64,000 bases of DNA from positions 806,001-870,000 of the forward strand of contig NZ_CANMBJ010000004.1 in the NCBI RefSeq assembly GCF_947496075.1. Direction: 5' to 3'. Shown here piece after piece: positions 28,317-37,722 of this stretch. Position numbers and translations under genes: made by a program. This DNA comes from an uncultured Tateyamaria sp. (GTDB lineage: Bacteria; Pseudomonadota; Alphaproteobacteria; Rhodobacterales; Rhodobacteraceae). Below the pieces are notes generated by a model that had not been told where the DNA came from, did not search any database, and was given only the letters and a program-made list of their open reading frames with translations. Position 1 is the first letter of the stretch; each line of letters begins with the position of its first letter.

Positions 28317-28805
28317 TTAGTTGATCGGCTGTTCGGCCGGCGCTGCCTCTTTCTGACGGCGCGCGATTTCGTTCCGATAAAGAGATACGAAGTCGATGTT
28401 CTCAAGGTTCAGCGGCGGGAAGCCACCGTCGCGCGTGATGTCGCTGACCACACGGCGCAGGAATGGGAAGATCATGCGAGGGCATTCGATCAGCAGGAAA
28501 GGATGAAGCTGGTCTTCTGGTACGTTTTCAATGTGGAACATGCCAACATAGTCAACTTCGAGAACGAAAAGGACCGTGTCCCCCTCTTTCGCCTTTGATG
28601 TCACGTTCAGCTTGATCGCGCTTTCGTACTGGTTCTCCTGGCCGCGCTTCTTGGCGTCCAGATTGACTTGCACCTGTACATCGGGCTGCACGTCTGGCGC
28701 TGCGCCCTTTTGCGACACGATGTTTTCAAATGACATGTCGCGAATATATTGGCCCAGCACACGCATCTGCGGCGCTGCGGGTGGTGTGGCTTGTTCTTCG
28801 GCCAT
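28317..28805 (-). CDS. secB: Protein-export chaperone SecB
   Basis: A 162-residue cytoplasmic tetrameric chaperone that holds preproteins for SecA. The core runs from about residue 10 (QMRVLGQYIRDMSFENI) through the beta-strand region (EVDYVGMF, HPFLLIECPRMIFPFLRRVV) to the C-terminal helix. The signature LLIECPRMIFPFLR is clear. It stands alone in the minus direction after fxsA, with a 61-base gap, and is ended by the hairpin shared with dnaQ. Confidence 0.95.
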   Translation of the reverse strand: MAEEQATPPAAPQMRVLGQYIRDMSFENIVSQKGAAPDVQPDVQVQVNLDAKKRGQENQYESAIKLNVTSKAKEGDTVLFVLEVDYVGMFHIENVPEDQLHPFLLIECPRMIFPFLRRVVSDITRDGGFPPLNLENIDFVSLYRNEIARRQKEAAPAEQPIN

Positions 28806-28866
28806 CAGCTCTTTCTCCGAGGGAAACGATAAATCCCGCGCTTCGTATCAGCTTGGGCCCCTGGCC

Positions 28867-29334
28867 TCAATGCTTGGTCCAGCCTGATGGCCCCCGAACT
28901 TCACGCTGATCGGGATCAACTTCGGTGTATTCACCCTCAACAATGTCTGGCCGCGGCGGTCTTTGGCCGTGAGTTGAGAATGTGGTGACGTTGATGCGGC
29001 TTCGTGCCCAACGGAAAACAGCAAGCCGCACGCCCGGCACAAGCAGTGCAAATCCGACCGCATCCGTGAAGAAACCCGGGGTTAGCAGCAAGGCACCGGA
29101 AAACAGGATCATGGCCCCGTGCGCCAATGCTTCGCTTGGGTCGCGCATCTGGCTGAAGGATGATTTTACCTGCCCCAGCGCCTGCATGCCCTGAGCACGC
29201 ACCAGCATAGTGCCCAGAACAGCCGTGATGACAACAATCAGCAGGGTCCAGCCCAAACCGATGGCACCGCCAACCTGTATGAACAGGGCAATCTCGATCA
29301 ATGGGACCAGAAGAAAGGCCAGAAACAGCCACAT
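28867..29334 (-). CDS. fxsA: FxsA family membrane protein
   Basis: The 155-residue protein has the FxsA pattern. An N-terminal helix (LFLAFLLVPLIEIALFIQ) and a second helix (GWTLLIVVITAVLGTMLVRAQG) come first. A conserved loop and a hairpin of hydrophobic stretches follow (AMILFSGALLLTPGFFTDAVGF). The C-terminal tail is polar. FxsA in E. coli eases exclusion of phage T7 by the F plasmid; its normal role is unknown. The ATG at 29334 has AAGGA 8 bases before it; the ATG at 29340 is only 2 bases from that site. It is divergent from the tim44-like gene. Confidence 0.88.
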   Translation of the reverse strand: MWLFLAFLLVPLIEIALFIQVGGAIGLGWTLLIVVITAVLGTMLVRAQGMQALGQVKSSFSQMRDPSEALAHGAMILFSGALLLTPGFFTDAVGFALLVPGVRLAVFRWARSRINVTTFSTHGQRPPRPDIVEGEYTEVDPDQREVRGPSGWTKH

Positions 29335-29448
29335 CCGCATTATCCTTTCGTTTCCACAAGGAGCCGTACAGTGGACTTGCGTCCCCCGTGCACCTACATA
29401 AGGGTCCGACAAGGCTGTTGCCACCCGACCCCGAATGACGAGGCATTA

Positions 29449-30108
29449 ATGAATTCTCCGCTTATCCAGTTGCTGGTCCTTGCTGGCATCGCTGTTTTCC
29501 TGATCCTGCGCTTGAAAAACGTGCTGGGAACGCGCGAAGGATTCGAACAGCCCCCCGCTCCGAATCAGGTGTCTGAGCGTTCTGGCAAACTTGATTTTGA
29601 AGTGATTGAGGGCGGCCCCGACCTGGATATCACCGACCATGTTGACGAAGACAGCAACGCCGCCAAAGCGCTGGCGGAAATGAAACGGGTTGAACCATCT
29701 TTTCAGGTGTCTGACTTCTTGCAGGGTGCCCGCGGCGCTTATGAGATGATCGTAATGGGATATGAACAGGGTGATTTGGCCGATATTCAACCCTTCCTGT
29801 CAGAAGAGATTTATGAGTCGTTCGTGGATGGTGTTGCTGCCCGCGAGGATCAAGGTCTGACCATCGAGGCCGAATTTATCGGCGTCCGGGAGCTGAAACT
29901 GATGGACGCCACCTTTGATCCTGAAACGGGCGAAGGTGAGCTTACCATCCGTTATGTTGCAGAATTGAAATCCGCTGTTCGCGATCAGGGCGGAGATATC
30001 GTAGAAGGTAGCCTAACTGAGGTGAAGCGGCAGAAGGACACATGGGCCTTCGCCAGAACCATGGGGGCAAACGACCCGAATTGGCTACTGGTGTCTACAG
30101 ACGCGTAG
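29449..30108 (+). CDS. Tim44/TimA-like membrane-anchored protein
   Basis: A 219-residue protein with one N-terminal membrane helix (SPLIQLLVLAGIAVFLILRL), a charged linker to about residue 75, then a Tim44-like domain (about 80-215). The domain has GAYEMIVMGYEQGDLADIQPFL and the ELTIRYVAELKS strand. Alphaproteobacterial TimA/Tim44-like proteins are inner-membrane proteins of uncertain role related to the mitochondrial import factor. The ATG at 29449 follows GACGAGG. The following mltA begins within or near its end, so the two are one operon with smr. Confidence 0.88.
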   Translation: MNSPLIQLLVLAGIAVFLILRLKNVLGTREGFEQPPAPNQVSERSGKLDFEVIEGGPDLDITDHVDEDSNAAKALAEMKRVEPSFQVSDFLQGARGAYEMIVMGYEQGDLADIQPFLSEEIYESFVDGVAAREDQGLTIEAEFIGVRELKLMDATFDPETGEGELTIRYVAELKSAVRDQGGDIVEGSLTEVKRQKDTWAFARTMGANDPNWLLVSTDA

Positions 30109-31139
30109 TACGTTCCTGCGCCTTAACATTCTGCGCGATTTTCTGGACCATGACCGCCGCTGCCTCTGATGTGAAGTACACGGTGTTGGACTTTGCAGCA
30201 CTGGATGGTTGGGCGCAGGATGATCACGCCGCAGCGCTGACCACGTTTCGCAATACATGCAAGGATATGGACGACCCTGATTGGCGGTCTCTGTGCGCCT
30301 TGGCGGGTGACGTTCCGGATGCGCGTGCTTTTTTCGAACTGTTTTTCCGTCCCGTTCTGATCGAAGATGGCGCTCCTGCGCTGTTCACGGGCTACTTTGA
30401 GCCGGAGTTGGACGGATCGCGCCGCCGCAGCGCGCGCTACCGTTTCCCAGTCTACGCCATGCCACCCGAAGCGCGGCACATCCGCCCTTGGTTAACCCGC
30501 CGCCAGATCCTCGAAGGACCGGTGATGCAAGGTCGTGGCCTCGAGATTGCCTGGGTCGATGATCCGGTCGAGTTGTTCTTTCTTCAAATCCAGGGTTCCG
30601 GTCGTATTCGTCTGCCCAATGGGCAAATGATGCGCGTCGGGTTCGGCGGAGCAAATGGGCACAAGTATCGATCCATCGGGGCAGAGCTGGTGCGCCGCGG
30701 CACATTTGCTTCACATCAGGTGAGTGCGCAGGTCATCCGAAACTATGTCCGAAACAACCCGGTCGTTGGCGAAGAGCTGCTGTACCACAACCCATCCTAT
30801 GTGTTCTTCCGCGAAGTGAGCGAAGTGCCAGCTGACCGCGGACCGTTGGGTGCCATGAACCGGTCCATCACGACCATGCGGTCCATCGCGGTCGATGCGG
30901 CTTTTGTTCCTTTGGGCGCGCCCGTATGGATCGAAAAAGATGGGAACGGACCCTTGCGACGATTAATGATCGCGCAGGATACTGGATCGGCCATCAAAGG
31001 TGCACAACGCGCTGACGTGTTCTTTGGCACCGGGGACAAAGCAGGCCGGGATGCCGGGCGTTTGAAGGACCCAGGCCGGATGATGGTGTTGATGCCGATC
31101 CAACGTGCCTATGCCCTGTTGCCTGAGAGTGCGATATGA
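30081..31139 (+). CDS. mltA: Membrane-bound lytic murein transglycosylase A
   Basis: About 350 residues. After a signal peptide (RRVVRSCALTFCAIFWTMTAAA, cleavage before SD) lies the MltA double-psi barrel domain (TGYFEPELDGSR, FFLQIQGSGRI). The 3D domain at the C terminus (IAVDAAFVPLGAPVWI, IAQDTGSAIKGAQRADVFFG) carries the catalytic aspartate. It cleaves peptidoglycan to 1,6-anhydro products. The start is unclear: TTG 30081 is used here, ATG 30042 has AAGGA close by but overlaps the tim44-like gene by 67 bases, and ATG 30150 would lose the signal. The recycling kinase pair amgK-murU is in the same window. Confidence 0.9.
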   Translation: MATGVYRRVVRSCALTFCAIFWTMTAAASDVKYTVLDFAALDGWAQDDHAAALTTFRNTCKDMDDPDWRSLCALAGDVPDARAFFELFFRPVLIEDGAPALFTGYFEPELDGSRRRSARYRFPVYAMPPEARHIRPWLTRRQILEGPVMQGRGLEIAWVDDPVELFFLQIQGSGRIRLPNGQMMRVGFGGANGHKYRSIGAELVRRGTFASHQVSAQVIRNYVRNNPVVGEELLYHNPSYVFFREVSEVPADRGPLGAMNRSITTMRSIAVDAAFVPLGAPVWIEKDGNGPLRRLMIAQDTGSAIKGAQRADVFFGTGDKAGRDAGRLKDPGRMMVLMPIQRAYALLPESAI

Positions 31140-31726
31140 CCCGCCGCAAGTTGCGCCCAGACGAAGAAGAGCTGTGGCGAAAAGTGGCGGACAGGACCGA
31201 TCGTTTGCACCCTGAAAAGCCATTTCATCCAGACGATTTCGTCACAACGCCCGCGCCGAAACCGCGCTTGAAGCATACGTTTGAAGTTACCGCGGCGCTG
31301 GGCAAACCATCTGCTTCTAGGCCAACTACCGCGGTGAACCTGACGCCCTCCATCGTGGATCAAGTTACGACCCAGCCGGTGCAGATGGATCGCAAAGCGT
31401 TCACTCAGATGAAGCGCGGTAAGCTTAAGCCTGAGGGTAAGCTGGACCTGCATGGCATGACTCTTGATCGCGCGCACCCCGCGCTTACGCGTTTTATTTT
31501 GTCTGCGCAGTCTCAAGGCAAACGGTTGGTTCTGGTCGTGACGGGCAAAGGCAAGAACCGCGATGATGATAGCCCCATACCAGTGCGTTTTGGCGTGCTG
31601 CGTCATCAGGTGCCGCAATGGTTGTCCATGCCACCTTTGTCTTCGGTCGTGTTGCAGGTCAGTCAGGCCAACGTTCGCCATGGCGGTGGCGGCGCATACT
31701 ATGTGTATCTACGCCGTCAGCGGTAG
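31136..31726 (+). CDS. Smr/MutS2-type nuclease domain protein
   Basis: A 196-residue protein with a charged, disordered-looking N-terminal half and a C-terminal Smr domain (residues about 100-195). The domain carries the signature LDLHGMTLDRA, TGKGKN and the HGGGGAYYVYLRR end. Smr domains have nicking endonuclease activity on DNA or RNA. The start overlaps the mltA stop (ATGA), so it closes the tim44-like-mltA-smr operon. Its last 18 bases overlap the convergent MFS gene. The biological role is not known. Confidence 0.9.
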   Translation: MTRRKLRPDEEELWRKVADRTDRLHPEKPFHPDDFVTTPAPKPRLKHTFEVTAALGKPSASRPTTAVNLTPSIVDQVTTQPVQMDRKAFTQMKRGKLKPEGKLDLHGMTLDRAHPALTRFILSAQSQGKRLVLVVTGKGKNRDDDSPIPVRFGVLRHQVPQWLSMPPLSSVVLQVSQANVRHGGGGAYYVYLRRQR

Positions 31727-32951
31727 ATCGTTGCGTGCCCGCTGTATTCCGATCCACATGCTGGCAGTCGCCAACAGGAAATAGACAGCCACACCCACGT
31801 ATTGCACATTCAGATCAACGCCCAAGTCGATCAGCCCACCAGTGAGACCGGGTCCGATTGCTGAGCCCAACACCATGACCGCAGCAGCCATTGCCTTGAT
31901 CGCACCAATGTGGCGCGTGCCATAAAACTCCGCCCAGAACGCATTGGGTAAGGTCGAGTTTGCACCGGTTGTCAGGGCCAGAAACACGAAGCCGATGGCG
32001 GCCGCAGCCAGCGATTGTGCAAGTGCAAAGGTTACGAAGGCCACAACCATTGGCAGCTGGAAAAAGGGGATCAGCCGGGCAGTGCCGAACCGATCCAATG
32101 CGATGCCGGACAGGATCATCGCCCCGATTCCGACAACGGTGTAAATGGGAAACAAAGCCACAAGGGACAGGTGTGACCACCCCTTGATCTCCGCAAAATA
32201 GACCTGCTGGAAGAAGAATGCAGTGTTGAAAGCAGCCGGGCCAATCAGCGCCGGCACCATGAACCAGAACAGCGGGTGACCTAACGTATCTGTGCGTGTC
32301 CAATGGCTGGCTTTCATCCCGACGCTCTGGTTTTCGTCGGCCATGGATTGTGGTGTGCGTTCTTCCCCCAACAGACGCCACAGGATGGGTACACCCAGTA
32401 GTGCGATGGCAGCAGCCAGAACCCACAACACGCGCCAATCCAGAAATGCCATTAATGCCACAAAGAGCAGTGGCAAAATTGCCTCGCCCAAAGAAAACCC
32501 CAAAGTCGCTACCGCAAGTGCCCGACCGCGCGTCGCCACGAACCAGCGCGCCATCGCGACAATTGCAATGTGGCTTGTCATACCTTGCCCGGTCAGACGC
32601 AGCGTGAATATCACGATAGGCAGAAATGCAGCGTATGGATTAACAGCCATCAACAGGCACGACCCAGCAAGCAACGCGAGCACGATCATACCCAAGCTCC
32701 GAGCGCGGAAACGGTCTGTCAGGCCGCCTGCCCAGATCATGACCACAGCGGATGCAGCGGTTCCAAGACCATAGATTGCGCCCCAGCTTCCGTGGGTGAG
32801 GGAAAACTCACCCTGGATCTGTGCTGCAAAGATCGAGATGAAAAATGTCTGCCCAAAGGATGACAGCAAGGTCAACAGCGCACCAGCCGCCAGCCATTGC
32901 CGGTTGCTCTTCAGAAAGTGGCCCAGAGGCTGCGACCCTGAAATGGTCGCC
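31709..32951 (-). CDS. Major facilitator superfamily transporter, substrate unknown
   Basis: About 414 residues with about 12 hydrophobic segments. The MFS loop 2-3 motif is present as GGLTDRFRARSLGM near residues 78-91, and a partly related loop follows in the second half (SGIALDRFGTARLIP). The start is a GTG that shares one base with the stop of the upstream lipoprotein hydrolase (TAGTG), so the two are co-translated. Substrate and direction cannot be told; the coupling suggests the hydrolase product or substrate may be carried. Confidence 0.85.
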
Positions 32952-32952
32952 A

Positions 32953-34053
32953 CTAGCGGGCCTCGCTGCGGATTGCACTGGTTGAGGGTCGGCGTGGCGG
33001 GGATTGGATGCGGCGCGCGCCTGGAATAGTCAGCACCGACCCGGCCCGTCCGCGCAAGAACTCACTGTCCAGTTCAGATGAGCGGCGAAGTAGCTGGATC
33101 AAAGCGGGCGATCCCGCCGCAACGAAATGGTTGCCGGATTTCCGATCGCTGAACGCGGTCACGTCGACGACCGTAATCGGCAAGTCTGCGACGGCGTCAG
33201 TGTTTTGGATGTTGCCCAGTTGGGTCCTTTCGCCGCGCAGTCGTGATGACAGGCGCAAGATTGCATCCTTACGTGACACCATAACAACAAAAGGATCCGG
33301 TGCCGTCTGGATACGAGAAAACTGACTGCGAAAGACATCGACGTTAATGTCGGGGGACAAAAGGATCACACCACTGACATTCCGGCCTACCCAACCGGGC
33401 TCCGCGATGTCGAGCTGGCGGAGCGTTTCCATCACCAATGCACTGCCCATCGAATGAGCGACGAGGACGATATCTGGCTGTCCCACAGATCGGATCAAGT
33501 GCATCAGATCAGCAAGGCCATCGCGGGCAAACAGTGCGCTGTCCTGATCATATTCATACCCAAGTGGGTTACCACGGCTGGGCCATGAATAGGTGACATG
33601 GGTACCAGGCAACTCTAGGTCCTCGGCCATTTGCGCAATCCGGAAAGCGGAGTTGGTAAAACTGTTGTTGAACCCATGAACGAACAGGGTCACGTCGCGC
33701 TCGGATGGGGGATGCGATGCAAGATCAGCGGCCAGAGCTCTGCGAAACACATCGTTTGATTCGTAGATGTTCAATGCGGCAATTGTAAAATCGCGGTCTG
33801 GTTTCGGGCGCTCCTGACCGTCCGATACGCTACCCAATGTACGACCGGGCGGAAGCGATACCTTGGCCTGCAACAGGTTCAAGGAAGCAGACCTGCCAAT
33901 TCCAAATTCTCCGGCCGCATTCATGCTGCGCGTGGTGCCGATGAACACGTCGCGGTTTTTTCCGACTAGCTGGGCCTCGGGCAAAATGGGCGCAGCCGTC
34001 CTGTCACTGCACGCAGCAACGATAAGAACTAGAATAAATAGAATCGCGCGCAT
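32953..34053 (-). CDS. Lipoprotein alpha/beta hydrolase (DUF900-like)
   Basis: A 366-residue protein with a lipoprotein signal peptide: MRAILFILVLIVAAC has the lipobox VAAC at residues 12-15. The alpha/beta hydrolase fold follows with HGFNNSF (oxyanion region) and the nucleophile elbow VAHSMGSAL. The end of the chain is a proline/arginine-rich tail. Membrane-anchored esterase-like proteins of this family have unknown substrates. The ATG at 34053 follows CAGGGGTATTTG; an ATG at 34074 is less well placed. It lies 54 bases after hslU, and its stop overlaps the MFS transporter start. Confidence 0.82.
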   Translation of the reverse strand: MRAILFILVLIVAACSDRTAAPILPEAQLVGKNRDVFIGTTRSMNAAGEFGIGRSASLNLLQAKVSLPPGRTLGSVSDGQERPKPDRDFTIAALNIYESNDVFRRALAADLASHPPSERDVTLFVHGFNNSFTNSAFRIAQMAEDLELPGTHVTYSWPSRGNPLGYEYDQDSALFARDGLADLMHLIRSVGQPDIVLVAHSMGSALVMETLRQLDIAEPGWVGRNVSGVILLSPDINVDVFRSQFSRIQTAPDPFVVMVSRKDAILRLSSRLRGERTQLGNIQNTDAVADLPITVVDVTAFSDRKSGNHFVAAGSPALIQLLRRSSELDSEFLRGRAGSVLTIPGARRIQSPPRRPSTSAIRSEAR

Positions 34054-34107
34054 CAAATACCCCTGCCCGATCATCCCATGGGATGTACCCGAGCAGGAAG
34101 CAAACAG

Positions 34108-35442
34108 CTAGAGTACGTAACGACTGACGTCCGTGGATCGCGCAAGTTCGCCGAGGTGGGTTTCGACGAAATCAGCATCAACGGTGATCTCGTCTCCGGC
34201 CCGGTCAGGTGCATTGAACGAAAGCTCTTCAAAAACGCGCTCCATCACGGTGTAAAGGCGACGGGCGCCAATGTTCTCGACACTCTTGTTTACGTCTGCT
34301 GCAATACGAGCCAAGGCGCGAATGCCTTCGGGTTCGAAGGTCACCGTCACCTTTTCGGTCTGCATCAAAGCGGTGTATTGCAGTGTCAGTGCATTGTCCG
34401 TTTCTTCCAAAATCCGTACGAAATCGTCTTCGGTTAGATCGCGTAGTTCGACGCGGATGGGCAGTCGGCCTTGCAGTTCCGGCAAAAGGTCGGATGGCTT
34501 TGCAATGTGGAAGGCGCCGGATGCAATGAACAGGATGTGGTCCGTCTTGACCGGCCCATGTTTTGTGCTGACGGTGGTTCCTTCGATCAGCGGCAACAGG
34601 TCACGCTGAACGCCCTCGCGGCTGACATCCGCGCCGCGCGCATCAGAGCGGGCGCAGACCTTGTCGATCTCGTCCAGGAAAACGATACCGTTCTCCTGAA
34701 CGGCCTCCAATGCCGTCTTGGTCACGGTTTCGTCGTCGAGCAGCTTGTCGGCTTCTTCACCGATCAATACTTCATAACTCTGCGCGACCGTCAGCTTTTT
34801 TCGCACGGTACGACCGCCCATCGCTTTGCCAAAGATGTCGCCAAGGTTCATCATGCCCATGCCGCCTCCGGGTTGGCCGGGGATGTCCATGGTCGGGAAC
34901 GGGTTGCTGGTGTCGGCGACGTCCAGTTCGATCACGGTATCGTCCAACTCACCCGACTTCAGCTTCTTGCGGAACATCTCGCGGGTGGCATCGCGAGCAT
35001 CTGTGCCAGCAATGGCTTCGATGACCCGCTCCTCTGCCGCTTGGTGGGCGTTGGCCTTCACGTCTTCACGCATATATTCCCGTGTTTCCACGATGGCAGC
35101 GTCCACCAGATCACGGATGATTTGCTCCACGTCACGCCCGACATAACCAACCTCGGTGAACTTGGTTGCCTCGACCTTCAGGAATGGCGCACGTGCCAGT
35201 TTGGCCAGACGGCGGCTGATCTCGGTCTTACCGACGCCGGTTGGACCGATCATCAGGATGTTCTTGGGATAAACCTCATCCCGAAGATCATCATCCAGCT
35301 GCTTTCTGCGCCAGCGATTCCGCAGCGCAACAGCAACTGCGCGCTTGGCATCTTTCTGGCCAATGATGAATCGATCAAGTTCTGAGACGATTTCGCGGGG
35401 GGTCAGGTCAGTCACAAGCGGCCCGTTTGTTACAAGTTTCAC
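34108..35442 (-). CDS. hslU: HslU, ATPase subunit of the HslVU protease
   Basis: The 444-residue AAA+ unfoldase has the N-terminal signature [17 protein letters not shown], Walker [11 protein letters not shown] near residues 61-70, an I domain insert at about 110-240, and Walker [11 protein letters not shown]. It feeds substrates to HslV. The start is a GTG at 35442 (AGGTAGGGC before it); a second GTG nine codons in is also possible. Unlike the usual adjacent hslVU pair, hslV lies about 1.6 kb upstream with two unrelated genes between. Confidence 0.96.
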   Translation of the reverse strand: MKLVTNGPLVTDLTPREIVSELDRFIIGQKDAKRAVAVALRNRWRRKQLDDDLRDEVYPKNILMIGPTGVGKTEISRRLAKLARAPFLKVEATKFTEVGYVGRDVEQIIRDLVDAAIVETREYMREDVKANAHQAAEERVIEAIAGTDARDATREMFRKKLKSGELDDTVIELDVADTSNPFPTMDIPGQPGGGMGMMNLGDIFGKAMGGRTVRKKLTVAQSYEVLIGEEADKLLDDETVTKTALEAVQENGIVFLDEIDKVCARSDARGADVSREGVQRDLLPLIEGTTVSTKHGPVKTDHILFIASGAFHIAKPSDLLPELQGRLPIRVELRDLTEDDFVRILEETDNALTLQYTALMQTEKVTVTFEPEGIRALARIAADVNKSVENIGARRLYTVMERVFEELSFNAPDRAGDEITVDADFVETHLGELARSTDVSRYVL

Positions 35443-35586
35443 GCCCTACCTATGCGAAAACTGGCGAAACGCAACGATTGACGGGCATTTCATCAACACA
35501 GCGTCACTTGCGCGAGAGGTTGGGTTATTTTGTCGCGGCATAGGCGTACCTTGTTTCCATTAAATCAATCCCTCGGAGACGATCCC

Positions 35587-35979
35587 ATGACCAACCGCCG
35601 CTCATTCCTAATTGGGTCCGCCACCCTGATGGCGTCCACTGCACTGCCAACTTTTGCGCTAGCTGGTGGACATGGCCGCATCGGTGAATTCACTGGCAAA
35701 AGCAATCACGTGACCAAAGGCCGTGCCGAAGTGGTCACCAAGAACGGCAAAAGCCAGGTGATCCTACTGGATGATTTCTGGTTCGATGGCGCCCCCGATC
35801 CCAAGGTTGCGCTGGGCCGTGACGGCTATGACAGCGATACGCTTATGGGTTTGCTGCAAGCCAATTCAGGCAAGCAGACCTTTGACGTGCCCGACGGCAT
35901 TGACGCCGCAACCTACAACGAAGTGTGGATCTGGTGCGAGAAGTTCAACGTTCCGTTGGGCGTTGCCAAGCTGAACTGA
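35587..35979 (+). CDS. Tat-exported DM13 domain protein
   Basis: A 130-residue protein. The N terminus TNRRSFLIGSATLMASTALPTFALA is a twin-arginine signal peptide (RRSFL) with an AxA cleavage site near residue 27. The rest is one DM13 domain ending with NEVWIWCEKFNVPLGVAKL, whose tryptophan/cysteine motif is the family hallmark. DM13 domains are thought to act in redox or electron transfer, possibly with a cofactor bound near the cysteine; the Tat route fits export in a folded, cofactor-loaded state. The ATG at 35587 follows CGGAGACGATCCC. It is a single-gene unit ended by a strong terminator, and lies on the opposite strand between hslU and the reductase. Confidence 0.8.
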   Translation: MTNRRSFLIGSATLMASTALPTFALAGGHGRIGEFTGKSNHVTKGRAEVVTKNGKSQVILLDDFWFDGAPDPKVALGRDGYDSDTLMGLLQANSGKQTFDVPDGIDAATYNEVWIWCEKFNVPLGVAKLN

Positions 35980-35999
35980 TCCTGCTTTCTATCAGGAGG

Positions 36000-36029
36000 A
36001 AGGCCGCTGCATTTGCAGCGGCCTTTTTT
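36000..36029 (+). terminator. Intrinsic terminator of the DM13 gene
   Basis: A perfect 11-base stem (AAGGCCGCTGC / GCAGCGGCCTT) with a 4-base ATTT loop, followed by T6 counting the stem end. It lies 20 bases after the DM13 stop and 3 bases before the stop of the convergent reductase. Confidence 0.9.
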
Positions 36030-36032
36030 CGT

Positions 36033-37070
36033 TCACGACAGAATTTTGGTATTCAATTCATCTGTCATCATCGCATCGAACCAATGCGGATACCTCTTGG
36101 CAGGGGGCGCGATGCCGGACAGTTTCGCCAATTCGTTATCAGCCAATTCCAGCTGTGGCGCGGCCAAGGCCGCATCCAGATGACTCATCTTCGAGGCACC
36201 GAAAATCACGCTATGTCCGCGGTCCTGAGCGAGCAACCATGCCAAGGCCACGGTTGCCGGATGTACGTTGTGAGTTTTTGCAATATCGGCCAGCGTTTCT
36301 ATCATCGTGCGGGCGGTTGTGGTGTCGATACCAAGGAAATCGCCGCCTTCACTCAACCGTCCGTCGCCCTCCTCCAGTTTCCCCGGATCGTACTTGCCTG
36401 ACAGCAAACCGCCAGCCAGCGGTGACCAGGCCATAAGCCCACCGCCCATCTCGGCCATCATGGGCAAGACATCCAGTTCGATATCCCGTGCCACCAGATT
36501 GTACAGATACTGTCCGGCGATGAAGGGCGTCATCCTGTGGTCACGCTGGTACTGCACGGCGCGGGCCATGTGCCAGGCGGGCCAGTTCGATACACCAACA
36601 TAGCGCACCTTGCCTGCTTCAATAGCGGTTTGAAGTGCGGCCAGAGTTTCTTCCATCGGCGTCGTGAAATCGGTTTTGTGCAGCACCAAAAGATCGATGT
36701 GGTCCATCCCCATACGGTCCAGGCTGCCGTCGATCTGCTTGAGGACGTGACTGCGATTTAGACCTGCATCCCCCACCTGATCTGTCTGACGAAAGCCAAG
36801 CTTTGTACAAATCACTGCCTCGTTTCGGCGCTTTCCCAACGCTTTCCCAAGAATATCTTCGGATTCACCGCTCGAATACCCGTCGGCGGTATCAAAGAAG
36901 TTCACGCCGGCATCCAGAGCATGGCCGACCATCTCAGTCGCGGCGTCCTGACCGACCTTTGCAACACCGGGAATCCACTCGGATCCATGGTTGAAGGTCA
37001 TAGTACCAAAACACATGCGGCTCACGATCAAGCCGCTGTTGCCCAGACGTGTATATGTCATCTCGGTCAT
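36033..37070 (-). CDS. Aldo/keto reductase
   Basis: The 345-residue TIM-barrel NADPH-dependent oxidoreductase has the catalytic tetrad region [14 protein letters not shown] (Asp, Tyr) near residues 49-62, and the histidine in [10 protein letters not shown]. The cofactor-binding end is [16 protein letters not shown]. Members reduce aldehydes and ketones; the substrate is unknown. Its ATG overlaps the hslV stop (ATGA), so it is translated from the hslV message and would rise with heat stress if hslV does. That linkage is unusual and is discussed as a finding. Confidence 0.88.
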   Translation of the reverse strand: MTEMTYTRLGNSGLIVSRMCFGTMTFNHGSEWIPGVAKVGQDAATEMVGHALDAGVNFFDTADGYSSGESEDILGKALGKRRNEAVICTKLGFRQTDQVGDAGLNRSHVLKQIDGSLDRMGMDHIDLLVLHKTDFTTPMEETLAALQTAIEAGKVRYVGVSNWPAWHMARAVQYQRDHRMTPFIAGQYLYNLVARDIELDVLPMMAEMGGGLMAWSPLAGGLLSGKYDPGKLEEGDGRLSEGGDFLGIDTTTARTMIETLADIAKTHNVHPATVALAWLLAQDRGHSVIFGASKMSHLDAALAAPQLELADNELAKLSGIAPPAKRYPHWFDAMMTDELNTKILS

Positions 37071-37624
37071 TTGCTGATCTTCTCCACTGTCAGGTTGCCG
37101 TTGGTATAAACGCAGATGTCGGCCGCGATTTGCATCGCGTCGCGCGCGACGGCTTCGGCATTACGGTCGCTGTCCATCATGCCCCTTGCGGCGGCAAGGG
37201 CGTAGTTTCCACCAGATCCGATCGCTGTTACATCGTGCTCAGGCTCCAAGACGTCACCTGCGCCAGTGATAACGAACATGTCGGCGCCATCTGATACGAT
37301 CAGCATCGCCTCAAGCTTTTGAAGGTATTTGTCGGTGCGCCAGTCCTTGGCCAACTCGACGCTCGCACGCGCCAATTGACCCGGGGTTGCTTCCAGCTTG
37401 CTTTCCAGTCGTTCTAGCAAGGTGAATGCATCCGCCGTGGATCCGGCGAAACCCGCCACCACATCATATCCACCAGGGCTAAGCCGACGCACCTTACGCG
37501 CCGTCCCCTTGATGACAGTCTGTCCAAGAGACACCTGGCCATCCCCGGCAATGACGACTTCGCCGCCCTTCTTAACACCGATGATCGTGGTCCCGTGCCA
37601 TCCGGGAAAGTCTGAGCTGGCCAT
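37067..37624 (-). CDS. hslV: HslV, peptidase subunit of the HslVU protease
   Basis: The 185-residue proteasome-like peptidase has the catalytic threonine at T12 ([16 protein letters not shown]), so an 11-residue propeptide must be removed; [22 protein letters not shown] follows as in relatives. It forms the proteolytic core with HslU. The ATG at 37624 follows AAGGAGAGCCAA; a TTG at 37639 is in frame but lies within that site. The stop overlaps the reductase start. A heat-shock-type promoter is visible upstream. Confidence 0.96.
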   Translation of the reverse strand: MASSDFPGWHGTTIIGVKKGGEVVIAGDGQVSLGQTVIKGTARKVRRLSPGGYDVVAGFAGSTADAFTLLERLESKLEATPGQLARASVELAKDWRTDKYLQKLEAMLIVSDGADMFVITGAGDVLEPEHDVTAIGSGGNYALAAARGMMDSDRNAEAVARDAMQIAADICVYTNGNLTVEKISK

Positions 37625-37652
37625 TTGGCTCTCCTTCAACAGTTGGGGGGAT

Positions 37653-37681
37653 ATATGGCGGTCAGCTCACGGACGGGCAAG
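37653..37681 (-). promoter_or_regulatory. Candidate RpoH (sigma32) promoter for hslV
   Basis: On the minus strand CTTGCC (37681-37676) and CGCCATAT (37660-37653) lie 15 bases apart. The sigma32 consensus is CTTGAA, 13-16 bases, CCCCATnT, so two bases differ in the -35 and one in the -10. The predicted start is about 20 bases before the hslV ATG. Heat induction of hslV is known in other bacteria. Confidence 0.42.
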
Positions 37682-37722
37682 GGCCGGTTGCTCGCTCGAT
37701 CCGCTGCGCCTAGGGTCCGATC

